Shown: in pieces, positions 1 through 10,741 of the stretch
How the letters are laid out: every line of letters begins with the position of its first letter
Position numbering within the stretch: position 1 is the first letter of the stretch
NCBI RefSeq assembly: GCF_024679245.1
Contig: NC_090191.1
Span: 372,001-436,000 of the forward strand
DNA length: 64,000 nucleotides
Source of the DNA: Pseudorasbora parva
Taxonomy: Eukaryota > Chordata > Actinopteri > Cypriniformes > Gobionidae
Direction of reading: 5' to 3'
Translations under genes and position numbers: made by a program
The notes under the pieces: model-generated
The model's database searches: none
Told to the model about the DNA's origin: nothing
Seen by the model: the letters and a program-made list of their open reading frames with translations, nothing else

Positions 1-573
1 TGTCATCGTATTGCTGCTCGACCACATATCTGTCGTAAGAGCGACATAATCCGCGCTACTGATTTTAGTCATAACCTCAGTTTTCACTGTATTATACAGC
101 TCTGGAATAGCTGTTCTTGAGAAATAATTCCGACTGGGTACTTCATACTGCCGGTCAAAAGTTTGAAGCATGGACCGGAATTCTGCCTGGTCCACAAGAC
201 TAAGAGGCATCATCTCTTTAACCAGAAAACGGGTCACAGCTAGAGTGCACTGTCTCCATTTTAAACTCGATTTATCATACTTATTTCCACAAGCGAACGC
301 AGAAGCAATCGGAGTTAAACTAGAACTTTTCCCGCTTTGAGAAGCGGCTGCAGAGCGGGGCTCAAATGAGGCCGCTACTGCTGGATGGTGTATGCGGATA
401 TGGCTGCGGAGATTAGTGGTCTGCGCATCTTTAACCTTTACTCTTTTTTTGCACAGCCTGCAGATAGCCTCTGTTGGATCTGCTGGTTCACCATTTGCAT
501 TCGGTTTAAATCCAAAATACTCCCAAATTACCGATGTGCATTTTTTCTTGGATATTAAACCGTTGTCCTCCAT
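1..573 (-). CDS. hAT transposase, N-terminal part (BED finger, ZBED-like), cut by window edge
   Basis: The reverse strand is open without a stop from an ATG at 573 to the window edge (191 codons). It encodes a BED-type zinc finger: aromatic WEYF at residues 17-20, Cys38-x2-Cys41 and His58/His62-63 in NLRSHIRIHH. A Ser/Ala-rich linker follows, then a helical segment and TTDMWSS at 180-186, which in hAT transposases holds the first catalytic Asp (here D182). hAT enzymes cut and paste DNA in the nucleus, and the BED finger binds the element ends. The rest of the catalytic domain lies outside the window. The sequence resembles ZBED1/ZBED4-type transposon proteins. The open frame suggests a fairly young copy, but a domesticated gene cannot be excluded from this part alone; the adjacent terminal repeat argues for a transposon. 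Confidence 0.85.
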   Translation of the reverse strand, partial: MEDNGLISKKKCTSVIWEYFGFKPNANGEPADPTEAICRLCKKRVKVKDAQTTNLRSHIRIHHPAVAASFEPRSAAASQSGKSSSLTPIASAFACGNKYDKSSLKWRQCTLAVTRFLVKEMMPLSLVDQAEFRSMLQTFDRQYEVPSRNYFSRTAIPELYNTVKTEVMTKISSADYVALTTDMWSSSNTMT

Positions 574-718
574 TTTATGCCTGAAATTTTTTGACACAGA
601 CATGAGCAATTGCGCGCGAGTGGGCGGGGTCAGTGAAGTAGATGATATTATCAGATATCGCGATATTTTAGAAGGCGATTATCCCCCCAAAAAAATTCAC
701 ATATCGCCCAGCCCTAGT
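574..718 (-). mobile_element. hAT element 5' non-coding end and terminal repeat
   Basis: Between the transposase start and the next repeat lies an AT-rich leader. Read on the minus strand, it begins with a terminal motif CTAGGGCTGGGCGATAT near 701-717, typical of hAT ends in fish. The partner end and the 8-bp target duplication are outside the window. Confidence 0.6.
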
Positions 719-734
719 GAGAAGGCCCTCAGGC

Positions 735-1320
735 GGTTCAATCAATCAATCAATCAATCAACTTTATTTATTTAGCGCTTTTACAATCACGATTGTGTCA
801 AAGCAGCTTCACAGTGTCAAACAGGATAATATTGCGACAAAATTAGATTTGGCTGTACAGTCGTACTGGAGAAAACAGTAATGTTATTAGCTTAGTTTAA
901 TTTATCATATAGCAACAATGTTGGCAGATCAGTATTTAAGTTTATAGAATTAAATAAGACCTAATTCATACATTTTATTTGTATAATAAGTTGAATAACT
1001 TTAATCATATTTTTAGTGTCCCCAACTGAGCAAGCCAAGCCAAAGGCGACAGTGGCAAGGAACCAAAACTCCATCAGGGCATGATGGAGAAAAATAAACC
1101 TTGGGAGAAACCAGACTCCGTCGGGGTGCCAGTTCTCCTCTGGCCTATTAACACACCGTGTAAGAATATTATTCTGGCAACCTTACAGGTCAGAAATCAT
1201 ATTAGATTGGAATATTCAAAATTTCAGGGTATAACGGAAGAGACAGATTTATTTGGAAATAAATGATGGGATGGTGCGTCGATTACACAAGAGTATGAAT
1301 ACATGAAAGATCGGTTGCGC
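735..1320 (-). mobile_element. L2-type LINE, 3' UTR fragment
   Basis: On the minus strand this ends in GCGCTAAATAAATAAAGTTGA followed by (TTGA)n (about 742-770), the L2-style 3' terminus with a short tandem tail. The same 3' UTR occurs at 41070-42840, 49800-50685 and 52725-53395. No reverse transcriptase is left here: the copy is 5'-truncated. Confidence 0.75.
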
Positions 1321-1640
1321 TCCTAAGCATGCATACTGTGGGTAAAGCTTATGTGTGAATATCGTTGCGCGCAGGAGGCAATCCTTGTGAGGGAAACATT
1401 TATTCTTGATGTTGTGTGAGACTTCATGCTCCCCGCCGAGGGTTTGGGGATCACAGTATCGTGGAGGACACCATAGGGCCCTGTAGTTCCCCTGTCCGGT
1501 GGCTAGAACGATTTTCTAAGATGCCAATATGTGGAATGTTTAGAGCTAGCTTTGCTAGAAGAGAATAGCCGCCATTGTATGTACAGTTGTGCGAACGGTT
1601 TTTGCCTCCTCTCTGTGTGATGAAGCAGTATTTAAGGAAA
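1321..1640. other. Unassigned spacer
   Basis: Non-repetitive by eye. A 65-codon reverse-strand reading frame at 1451-1648 has no recognisable domain. I see nothing else. Confidence 0.4.
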
Positions 1641-3840
1641 CTGCTCATTCTTGTGGGAATGTGCTGTTGTTTTAGGCGAGTGTGCTCTCCTAGTCAAACA
1701 GGAAGCTCTTAGCCACCCCAGGGTAAAGCGGTTAGCGTTGCCCCTCGTGGAATTTCATAGACAGGAGGGTGAGTTCAGGATGAGTCATGAACTACAGATT
1801 TATGTCTAGCCTCGCGGGGCTTGGACGGAGTATTATTGAGTTTTTTTCGCTCCCCCGAGCCGCACATAATACTCTTATGCAGGCTGGCCCTCTCAGGGCC
1901 GCCACATCTATTGGCCTAGGCTTTTTCTGGAGGGCCTGCTGGGGTAGCAGAAGGCCTCGTCTGGCTTCCCCCAAGGGGGTGTTTCTGGGCTTCAGTCACT
2001 GGATGACAGGTAGTAGGCCTCGTGGGGCCTCCCTGAGGGCCTGCTGGGACACAGCAGGCTTCATCTGGCTTCCCCTGAGGGGGTACTCCAGGGCCTCAGC
2101 GCTGGATGACAGGTAGTAGGCTTCACCAGACCTCCCTGAGGGCCTGCTGAGGTACAACAGGCCTCATCTGGCCTCTCTAGGCCTCCCGGAGGGTGTGTCC
2201 CCGGTTCCCAGTTCCTATGACAGTGAGCATAGCAGGTATCAGGCCTCTCCAGGCCTTCCTGTGGGTGAGCCCCTGAGCTTGGACGCTCGGTTAACCAGTA
2301 TAATGTGGTGTCAGGTGATAGGCCCCTTTGGGCCTCCCGGATCCGGTCTCGGTGACAAGCTAGCCGCTAGCAGGGCTTGCTGCCAGGTAGTAGGCGTCGC
2401 CAGGCCTCCCTGAGAGCGAGCTCCATGGTTTGGACACTCGCGCAGCTAACATGGGTGACTTCTGGTGGTGAATGGCCTCATGGGCCTCCCTGAGGGGATC
2501 AGTTAAGCCACTTCCCTCCTGCTTTAAACAGCTAGCTTCAACGGTGCCAGTTAGAGGCTCCGTCAGGCCTCCCTGGGGTGGAACGAGTTCCTTGGATGGA
2601 GCCACATAACTGGCTCAAGCTGACAGCTATTGGTTCCTGCCATCAGGCTTCGGTCCTAGCCTGCAACACCTAATGGTGGTTGCATACTCTAGCACGACGA
2701 GATGACACTGCTGCTATGCAGTCCCTACAGGACGGGGACCTGCATAGGTTGCCTACAGCATGGTACCTACAAGGCAGGCTTAAGAGCTCCCCTCTTATGA
2801 GGGTCGTCTGTGAGCTTACGGCCGCCTAGGCCTGATCAGTTGGTTGTAGACCCCGCGGGGCCTCCCTGTGAGATCAGCCCGTAGGCCTTCTCAGGCCTCC
2901 TGAGCACCCCTGTAATGTATGTGCTCAGTAGATTCTAGGATCGAGCAGCTAACTCTCCTCACTAGCCAGGGTCCGAAAGCACTACGCTGAGCGCTGTTCT
3001 CCAGGAGAGCCCGTCTCTGAGGTCCGGCCTGAGGCGGATACTGCCAGTTTTGCAGTCCCTCAGCTGGATGCCTCTCCAGAGGCTCTGTTTTTCAACAGAC
3101 AGGGCTGGCCGACGGAAGCGTCCCGCATAGCGACGCCAGGTCAGGCCTCCCTGGTGGCATTCGGTGAAGTTCTTCCTGAATAGTGACTGGCTGGGGCGCC
3201 CTCGGGTCCCCTCGCCACATTCCCTTAAAGGAACCCCTTCTGTTGAACGGGTTGGTTCCAGGTCTTTGAGCGGCCGGGGTAGGACTTAATGTGGTACACG
3301 AAGGTGCCCCAAGGCCATAGCTTGGGTTATGACCGTAGGGAATGCTGTCACTGACAGCCTAGTGTGACCAGAGGGGGAGTGGTTCAGGCATTTCAGTTGA
3401 ATTTGCTTGACCTGACAGTTGTCACTGCCAGTAGGCATGCACTCCCCTCGGCATGGCGGCGTGGGTATATCGTTCCCCATAGCGTCAAGATGACGCAGCG
3501 CAAGTTCCCTTTTGAAAGGGAACGTCTCCGGTTACGACTGTAACCTTAGTTCCCTGAGAACAGGGAACGAGATGCTGCATCACTTTGCCATGCCTCGGGG
3601 CCTGCCTGCGAACAGTCCCATAAGACGAAGAAGCTGGTGTCATGTTTGCAAGGTGCCCTTATATACTTCCTGGTCGCACCTTGATGACATCATAGGCTGT
3701 CGCCGGTCAATAGGATTGCTGTGATTTGATAGTAGCTCAGACACCTGTCACGCTGGAGGCGTTCCCCGTAGCATCAAGCTGACGCAGCGCGAGTTCCCTG
3801 TTCTCAGGGAACTAAGGTTACAGTCATAACCGGAGACGTT
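1641..3840 (+). mobile_element. DIRS-like retrotransposon, 3' non-coding region and inverted terminal repeats
   Basis: This GC-rich block ends in a pair of inverted copies: 3521-3568 (CTCCGGTTACGACTGTAACC... TTCCCTGAGAACAGGGAAC) is the reverse complement of 3797-3840. The same design (GAAAGGGAACGTCTC..., TGACGCAGCGCGAGTTCCC) closes the DIRS element at 35391-38608. DIRS elements carry split inverted terminal repeats instead of LTRs. No RT, RNase H or tyrosine recombinase is recognisable in this copy, so it is a 3' end remnant. The 1950-2430 part is a degenerate tandem array. Confidence 0.65.
1950..2430. repeat. Degenerate tandem repeat rich in AGGCCTCCCTGAGGG
   Basis: Units of roughly 80-100 bp recur with the motifs GGCCTCCCTGAGGG, CTGGATGACAGGTAGTAGG and CAGGCCTCATCTGGC. 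Copies are diverged, and similar GGCCTCCC motifs continue sparsely to about 3150. The array lies inside the DIRS-like 3' region. Confidence 0.6.
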
Positions 3841-3911
3841 TTTATCATTACATTATGGAAAATAATGATCTTTATCACAATATGCTAACTTTTTTAGAAG
3901 GACCTGTATAA
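3841..3911. mobile_element. Isolated Tc1 terminal repeat
   Basis: This 70-bp stretch matches the right end of the Tc1 element at 46112-48142 (ATTATGGAAAATAATG, then AGAAGGACCTGTA). It directly abuts the DIRS end. No transposase is attached. Confidence 0.7.
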
Positions 3912-4119
3912 TTCACAATATGGAACAATTCAAAACATAGTTTGTTAAGAGCAATCAAACATGCCAATAATGGGCTTATTCAAATCCTCTTTTATGTTTT
4001 GAGTTATTTTTATTTCTTTATTTCTTTATTAAATTATCCCTTGAGTATGTACTGGCCGCCATCTAGTGGCAAATTTTTTTTTGGCCCGTGGCCAAATATA
4101 CTTGGCGACCCCTGCTCTA

Positions 4120-4305
4120 TGTGATAATATCTAGGTGAAAGCGTCTCTATGTGCTGGGATTTAGCTGACTCTGGTGACGTGAGACAGGGGGTGCTAGTTC
4201 TCCTCTGGCCTATTAACACACCGTGTATGATTACTATTCTGGCAACCTTACAGATCAGAAATCATATTAGATTAGAATATTCAACATTTCAGGATATCAC
4301 CTGAA
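4120..4305 (-). mobile_element. L2-type LINE 3' UTR fragment (variant)
   Basis: The part at 4190-4302 matches the L2 3' UTR (TTCTCCTCTGGCCTATTAAC, CTGGCAACCTTACAG). The adjoining 4127-4163 (CTAGGTGAAAGCGTCTCTATG) recurs inverted at 24186-24221, directly in front of an L2 reverse transcriptase. I take this as an L2 UTR variant. Confidence 0.6.
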
Positions 4306-4627
4306 ATAGTAATCTTTCAGAATCTTTTGTTATTGATTACAGACAGTAGTGTTTAATTTTCATTACCACAGTTTATTATAGTATTAAGGGGTAAATTACA
4401 TGGCACAATTCTGTAAGAGACAGGTTATAAAGTTTTTACGCTTCATTTAATCATTTCTCCAGTTCCTGTATAAAACTAACTACAGACTATAAATCACTAT
4501 AATGCAATCGGCAGGTTGATTTACTCAAAGTGTAAAAATAGAGTAAATAACTTCATCCTCATTTCCAACATGTTTCTGATAAATATGATATTCATTATAA
4601 ATATGGTGATTATCTGTAAGCTGGTGT

Positions 4628-4812
4628 AACCCCTCCTGTTCATATCACTCGCTCCAAATGGGACTCAAACCCGGGTCAGCCGGCATGACAGTTGGACACT
4701 CAAGGAGGCTAAAGGCTGCAACCTCTAGCGTCAGTCACTAGAGCGTCTCTTGAGGTCAGAGGAGTGAGGTTTACTCGCACAGTGACTACTAGCTGGCCTC
4801 TGTTACACTGGA
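4628..4812 (-). mobile_element. tRNA-derived SINE (probable)
   Basis: On the minus strand a B-box-like GGGTTTGAGTCCC follows an upstream region that could hold an A box; flanks are AT-rich. No intact cloverleaf is evident, so this is a SINE remnant rather than a tRNA gene. Confidence 0.45.
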
Positions 4813-5075
4813 ACTCAATATATGATATTTCCATCTAAATCTAACCATGTAATCAAACGGAAAAGTCATCCGTCTGTTTATTATCATGTTAATTAGTGTG
4901 TCTTCACTATAATTAGTGTGTCTTCCCAAATACCACACTTTACATATTCTTGAGTTGTTGAACAACTATTGCTTTTAATGACCTAGAACATCACAATCAT
5001 TAAAGGGTCATCACACACACCGTTTCTGCATATCTTGTTTCCACTGAATTTGATCAAACAATCAAGGAGAAGGTT

Positions 5076-5081
5076 TTTATT
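5076..5081 (-). terminator. Candidate polyadenylation signal AATAAA of the SNTX-like gene
   Basis: A reverse-strand AATAAA about 600 nt beyond the stop codon at 5678. It is the best hexamer I noticed, but the sequence is AT-rich and there is no transcript evidence. Confidence 0.2.
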
Positions 5082-5159
5082 ATTTCCAAGCATGAGATCT
5101 CTGTGAAATACAGTCTCTGACGCCCAGACGCCTTTAGAGCAGAAAAACAATCATAGACA

Positions 5160-5420
5160 AAACGGCACAAACACACAATAATGTTCTTGAGCCCCTAAAC
5201 ACACCTGGATTAAAATATGCTTAACACATCACAATTATACACACATTAATTATAAACCATTGATCAAACTAAATGAAACTGATCATCATCAACACACACA
5301 CAATAATGTTAATGAGCCCCTAAACACACCTGGATTACAATATGATTAACACATCACAATCACACACACATGAATTATAAACCATTGGTCAAACTAAATG
5401 AAACGGATCATCATCAACAC
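5160..5420. repeat. Tandem duplication, about 124-bp unit, two copies
   Basis: GAGCCCCTAAACACACCTGG recurs 124 bp apart (5190 and 5314), followed in both copies by similar AATTATAAACCATTG and AACTAAATGAAAC blocks. Confidence 0.75.
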
Positions 5421-5492
5421 AAACAGAGCTGGAGAAAAGCACATTACACACCATCACACACTGATCCCACTGTCTATATGAGGATTTATCCC

Positions 5493-5560
5493 ACACACAC
5501 GCACACAGACACACGTACAGACACACGTACACACACACACAAACACACACACATTGTTTC
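5493..5560. repeat. Interrupted (CA)n microsatellite
   Basis: CA dinucleotides broken by GCACAGACA and CGTACA interruptions, lying downstream of the stop codon of the PRY-SPRY exon (in or beyond its 3' UTR). Confidence 0.9.
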
Positions 5561-5677
5561 AGAAGTTCCGCTGTAGTATTAACGTAATGAAGAGCCTCTA
5601 TAGCATCTCACTGTCACTGATTTATCATGAGCTCAAAGCATTATGGGTAGAATCTCTCATCAGTCTATCCTGATTCT

Positions 5678-6201
5678 TTAACACAGTTTCACTGATGATG
5701 AACTAGACCAAATACAAATGCCAGCATAGAGCGGCTGAGTGAATGTGGCCTGGACTGAGTGGATGAGGCTCATTGAGTCTCCAGAGACGCTGTAGAAGGA
5801 CAGAGTTCCTGCACTGGGATCCACATACACTCCTACTCTACAGCTTTGAGACTTTTTCTGGAATTCAGTCCGTATGTTATTGTGTGTGAATGCGTAACTG
5901 GAGAGATAATAGGACAAACACCAGGACTGATCATTACCTCCAAACATAGACTCATTAACCTGTCCCTTCCTGCCGATGCTCTTATATGACACTGATACAC
6001 CCACATCTCCACTGCACGAAACCTCCCAGTAAGAGCGTCCACTCACACTCTCGCTACACAACACCTGCCAATAAAAATCAAATCTGTCTGGATGATCAGG
6101 ATACGGCCGATCATTATCACTGAGAGTTATCCCTCGGTTCCTGTCAGTCAGAAGGAGGTCTTTATTCACTGTCTTCGGATCCAGAGTGAGGCGAAATGAA
6201 T
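5678..6201 (-). CDS. SNTX-like protein, exon 3: PRY-SPRY (B30.2) domain and C-terminus
   Basis: This exon codes for about 173 residues forming a whole PRY-SPRY domain. PRY: FRLTLDPKTVNKDLLLT, then PYPDHPDRFDFYWQVLC. SPRY hallmarks: GRSYWEV, the DQSWCLSY block, RVGVYVDPSAGTLSFYSV and TFTQPLYAGI, ending SSVKLC before TAA. The acceptor is TTTCTCTCCATCAG/AT at 6202-6203. The exon starts with two bases of a split codon, matching the one base left over at the end of exon 2 (donor at 26819). B30.2 domains are protein-interaction modules and in fish close SNTX-like, TRIM and NLR-C proteins. The matching phase and strand, and the absence of RING or NACHT exons in the window, favour the SNTX-like assignment; a stand-alone TRIM/NLR exon is the alternative. 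No frameshift or stop. Confidence 0.75.
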
Positions 6202-6629
6202 CTGATGGAGAGAAACACATCAGCATCAGGAATTATGCATCTGATCTTTTACTGTATCTGAACTCTTCATGTTCAATATATCAGCAGTGTCTCAGTTCAG
6301 TTTAATCATCATTCACATGATCAACTCTAAAACTCTTCTGTCATGTTTCCTCTTCTCCAGGAAGAACATGAACACACTCATGAGTTTTTCTGCTTGTGTT
6401 CTCAGTGACTTACATTGGAGGAAGTCGCTCCTGGTCTTGGGATCAGGGACTGTGGAAATCAACAGACATGAAGAGTGTGATTATCATCTCAAGAGAAAAT
6501 GATCCTGCACCCATTGCTAACACATGCAAACATCCTCCAACACAGAAGATATTTAGAGAAATGTTCCTGCTGTTTCCAGAGCCCAAATCCTGACTCAAGC
6601 ACTATTGAGGGTTTGACACTATTGACATT
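6202..6629. other. Intron sequence, no recognisable feature
   Basis: Lies upstream of exon 3 on the minus strand. Forward frames around 6396-6593 (YIGGSRSWSWDQG) look superficially domain-like, but I could not assign them to any family. Confidence 0.4.
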
Positions 6630-8108
6630 AGTATACTGCCCTACAAAGGCAAAAGACCTTAACTCACTGGAGTGTGGAACTCAGAAAAATGACTTTAAAG
6701 ATTTTTGTTGTTGTCCAGCCGAATTAGTTAGAGGTAGGACACTGGAAATCTGGCATTTAGATGTTTTAGTAATGAAAATTATCTACATACACTTTTTTTT
6801 TACTCAAACTTGACTTTTGACCCCTATTTTGAAGTTACTGCACTCTGCCTTTGTATTGTCTGCAAAAAATGAGGAGTCATGCCAAGGCAAAAGGCAGTAA
6901 CTTCCATATTATCAATATTTGGTTGCTTATCACCATTTACAAAATCAATATAGTAACACTTGTATAAAATCTAATGATCATGGCATTTATTTTGGATGAT
7001 TTACAATTAATTATAGCCATCTTATTATTATTAAGGACACAATACGTCTTGTAAAGAATATCTTCATTGGTGTGCAGCAAAACTTACAGGTTGATGGGTG
7101 ACACTGAATTATATCAACAAGATGAGATTATTTCTAATGAGTAAACATTTGCATATATAATGCAAAGATATAAAAAAATAGAACAAATAACAAATCATGT
7201 AAAAATGCATGGGATCGGAATAAGATAAATAGCAAATAGTGCCGCTGGTTAATCAAGGGTTAAGTTTGGCTATCACACTCTAATGACAGCGCTGACTGGA
7301 TCGGATTGCCCATTCATAGGCTAAGTAATTATTTATTGCAATATGTTTTTATTGTTTTTATCTAGTAAAAAAAGATACAATAGGCTACATAGCTTTATTA
7401 CTTTTACATCTTTGAATGAAAATCGCCTATAGCCTAAAAGGACAACTTTTAGATTGATGTGAACGACAAGTAGGAATAATTCTCAGAATGCTTGTGGATT
7501 AAACATCTCCGATGACGTTGGATTTTGGCCATGGATTTTATCGGGTTTACAAGAAAAGGTAGGATATATGGATATAATTGCGAACTGTTACTACTGATTG
7601 TATGCGTGATCGCACACTGTCACGGCATTCGAGTATCTACACACACTCGTGCAGTGGGCAGCCCCAGACTGCCTGACAGCGTGCTGAGAGAATATTCTGC
7701 TTTATGAAAACATGTATGACACTCAGTACACAGGCTACACCGTAACTTAAACGCGGCAAACTTTAATAGACAGTAAAACAAAGGCGGGACACCAACTGCA
7801 TGTCGGTACCGTAACTTAATTTTGACGCATGGCTAAACAAAGGCAGAGTACCGTAACTCAGTTTGAGCGTTCCAAAACAAAGACAAAGAGCGGTAACTGC
7901 TGTTACGGTGTTCTGCCTTGGTTTCTCCTGGGCTTTTGGAAATTACTGTTAAGACAATCCATAATTTTCTCGAAAAAACAACAGAATTGACTAACGATAT
8001 TTATCCACATGATAAAGGAGGTCTTGAATGTCCCAAAAATGTCAATAACTCATTTTCGACCAAAAACGAAGTTACGGCCTTTTGCTTTTGCACGGCAGCA
8101 TAGTATAG
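6630..8108. mobile_element. Non-autonomous DNA transposon with ~30-bp terminal inverted repeats and CCGTAACT motifs
   Basis: The left end CTGCCCTACAAAGGCAAAAG (6636-6655) pairs with the reverse complement of the right end, CTGCCGTGCAAAAGCAAAAG (about 8080-8099), and both continue into a TAACT motif. Sub-terminal copies of CCGTAACT or CAGTAACT occur at 6889, 7740, 7809, 7851, 7891 and 7901 (inverted), several preceded by AAACAAAGGC. Such spaced motifs look like transposase binding sites. No transposase is coded inside. The target duplication is unclear and I do not recognise the superfamily. Confidence 0.55.
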
Positions 8109-8367
8109 GTTACTAAAAATTCTGTTTACTATGTAAATTTAATTTTTTTAAATCATAAAAATTATGTTTGGTTTCAAATACAAACCCGATTCCAAAAAAG
8201 TTGTGACACAGTACAAACTGAATAAAAAGGAATGCAATTATTTACAAATCTCATACATTTCTATTTTATGCACAGTAGAATATAGATAACATATCAAATG
8301 TTGAAAATGAGACATTTTGAAATATCATGCCTAATATTGGCTCATTTTGGATTTCATGAGGGCTACA

Positions 8368-9039
8368 TCCATCCATCCATCCATCATCTTCCGCTTATCC
8401 GGGGCCGGGTCGCGGGGGCAACAGTCTAAGCAGAGACGCCCAGACTTCCTTCTCTCTGGCCACTTCCTCCAGCTCCTCCGGGGGTACCCCGAGGCGTTCC
8501 CAGGCCAGCCTGGAGACATAATCCCTCCAGCGTGTCCTGGGTCTTCCCCGGGGCCTCCTCCCGGTGGGACGTGACCGGAACACCTCCCTGGGAAGGCGTC
8601 CAGGAGGGATCCGAAATAGATGCTCGAGCCACCTCAGCTGGCTCCTCTCGATGTGAAGGAGTAACGGCTCTACTCTGAGCTCCTCCCGAGTGACCGAGCT
8701 TCTCACTCTATCTCTAAGGGAGCACCCAGCCACCCTGCGGAGAAAGCTCATTTCAGCCGTCTGTATCCGGGATCTTGTCCTTTCGGTCATGACCCACAGC
8801 TCATGACCATAGGTGAGAGTAGGAACGTAGATTGACCGGTAAATCGAGTGCTTTGCCTTACGGCTCAGCTCCTTCTTCACCACAACAGACCGGTACATCG
8901 CCCGCATTACTGCAGATGATGCACCGATCCGTCTGTCAATCTCCCGTTCCATCCTTCCCTCACTCGTGAACAAGACCCCAAGATACTTAAACTCCTCCAC
9001 TTGAGGCAAGAACTCTCCACCAACCTGAAGTGGCTACAC
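8368..9039 (-). mobile_element. RTE-clade (Rex3-like) LINE, 5'-truncated 3' end
   Basis: Flanked by a perfect 12-bp target duplication ATGAGGGCTACA (8356-8367 and 9040-9051). On the minus strand it carries the C-terminal part of the reverse transcriptase ORF and ends with the (ATGG)n tail at 8369-8385 typical of RTE LINEs in fish. Confidence 0.85.
8395..9039 (-). pseudogene. RTE LINE ORF2, C-terminal fragment
   Basis: An open frame of about 210 codons reads through EFKYLGVLFTSEGRM, RSIYVPTLTYGHELWVM and RRVAGCSLRDRVRSS to GRRPRGRPRTRWRDY and LLPPRPGPG. This is the thumb and C-terminal region downstream of the RT catalytic motifs in RTE/BovB-like LINEs; the endonuclease and YxDD catalytic core are missing because insertion was 5'-truncated. 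The frame is intact from the truncation point, so the insertion is younger than the decayed Tc1 host around it. Confidence 0.8.
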
Positions 9040-9337
9040 ATGAGGGCTACACATTCCAGAAAAGTTGGGGCAGGTAAGAGGCCGGAAAAGTTAAATGTAC
9101 ATATAAGGAACAGCTGGAGGACCAATTTGCAACTTATTAGGTCAATTGGCAACGTAATTGGGTATAAAAAGAGTCTCTCAGAAGTCAAGATGGGCAGAAG
9201 ATCACAAATTCCCCCAATGTTGCGGAGATATAAGAAAGGAGTTTCTCAGAGAAAAATTACAAAGAGTTTGAAGTTATCATCATCTTCAATGCATAATATC
9301 ATCCAAAATTTCAGAGAATCTGGAACAATATCTGTGC

Positions 9338-9870
9338 CCCTGCCATCTTCCCTCCGACAAACTCCATTCTCTGCCCGTTCGTAACTGACCCTGGTCACAC
9401 CTAGGAATGGACTTCATCACAGATCTCCCCTTCTCCAAGAACCATACAGTCATCCTGGTAGTGGTTGATTGATTCTCAAAATCCTGCCGTCTGATTCCCT
9501 TGAAAGCGTTGCCCACCGCCACGGAGACTCCCGAGTTCATGTTTAAACATGTCATCCTATACTTTGGCATTCCTGAAGACATCATCTCAGATCAGGGTCC
9601 CCAGTTCATCTCCAGTGTCTGGAAAGCATTCCTTGAGCCCCCAATCGAATGGGCTGACGGAGAGGAAGATCCAAGAGATTGGCCGCTTCCTCTGTACCTT
9701 CTGTCATGGCCACCAGAACTCCTGGAACCAGTTTCTTCGGTGAGCTGAGTATGCACAGAACTCCCTGTGTCAACCATCCACTGGTCTTTCTCCATTATAG
9801 TGCAAGCTCAAATACCAACCTCCTCTGTCCCCCTCATTTACCATCTCCTGTTCTCCTTGTCTCTGTTCCA
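9338..9870 (+). pseudogene. Ty3/gypsy integrase fragment inserted in the Tc1 element
   Basis: The forward frame gives PWSHLGMDFITDLPFSKNH and VILVVVD, a stop, [18 protein letters not shown] and then [20 protein letters not shown]. These are the first two catalytic Asp blocks of a gypsy integrase core. After that a deletion of around a dozen codons and a frame change lead to [19 protein letters not shown]. The in-frame stop (9468-9470) and deletion make it non-functional. The Tc1 homology stops and resumes at its edges. Confidence 0.8.
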
Positions 9871-10147
9871 TAACATAGACAGCACTGAATCACATACATG
9901 AATGCTACTGTAATGGAAATAACAACATGGGCTCAGGAATACTTCCAGAAAACATTGGTGAACACAATCCACCGCGCCATTCGCCGTCGTCGGCTAAAAC
10001 TCTATAGGTCAAAAAAGAAGCCATATCTAAAAATGATCCAGAAGCGCAGGCGTTTTCTCTGGGCCAAGGCTCATTTAAAATGGACTGTGGCAAAGTGGAA
10101 AACTGTTCTGGGGTCAGACCAATTAGAATTTGCAGAAATTTTTGCCA

Positions 10148-10690
10148 GCAGCCATATCACCCTGTAGCCCAAGACTGGTTTCCCACTGAAGCTAAGCAGG
10201 GCTGAGCCTGGTCAGTACCTGGATGGGAGACCTACTGGGAAAACCAGGTAGCTGCTGGTAGAGGTGTAAGTGAGGCTCACCCTGTGGTCTGTGTGTGTCC
10301 TAACACCCCAGTATAGTGATGGGGACACTATACTGTCAAAGAGCACCGTCTTTCAGATGAGACGTTAAACCGAGGTCCCGACTCTCTGTGGTCGTTAAAA
10401 ATCCCAGGATGTCCTTCGGAAAAAGAGTAGGGGTGTAACCCCGGCATCCTGGCCAAATTTGCCCATTGGCCTCTGTCCATCATGGCCTCCTAATAATCCC
10501 CATATCCTGATTGGCTTCATCACTCTGTCTCCTCTCCACCAATCAGCTGGTGTGTGGTGAGCGTTCTGGCGCAATATGGCTGACGTCGCATCATCCAGGT
10601 GGTGCTGCACATTGGTGGTGGATGAGGAGATTCCCCCTTCAATGTAAAGCGCTTTGAGTGCCTAGAAAAAGCGCTATATAAATGTAATGA
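10148..10690 (+). mobile_element. 5S rRNA-derived SINE (SINE3 type)
   Basis: The head GAAGCTAAGCAGGGCTGAGC ... CAGTACCTGGATGGGAGACC ... GGGAAAACCAGGTAG is a 5S rRNA-like promoter region. The tail GTAAAGCGCTTTGAGTGCC ... AAAGCGCTATATAAATGTAA is of LINE type. It interrupts the Tc1 transposase. Confidence 0.85.

Positions 10691-10740
<50 letters not shown>
10690..10740. repeat. (ATT)n microsatellite
   Basis: About 17 uninterrupted ATT units forming the tail of the SINE. Confidence 0.97.

Positions 10741-10741
<1 letters not shown>

Noticed and set aside
5678..6226. Stand-alone TRIM or NLR-C B30.2 exon
   Set aside because: No RING, B-box or NACHT exon in the window; splice phase and strand match the SNTX exon 2 donor. 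Kept only as an alternative.
7525..7707. Small secreted protein with hydrophobic LLLLIVCVIA segment
   Set aside because: Lies inside the TIR element, no recognisable family, no Kozak or splice support.
10148..10260. 5S rRNA gene
   Set aside because: Only promoter-like parts are conserved; it continues into a SINE tail with (ATT)n.
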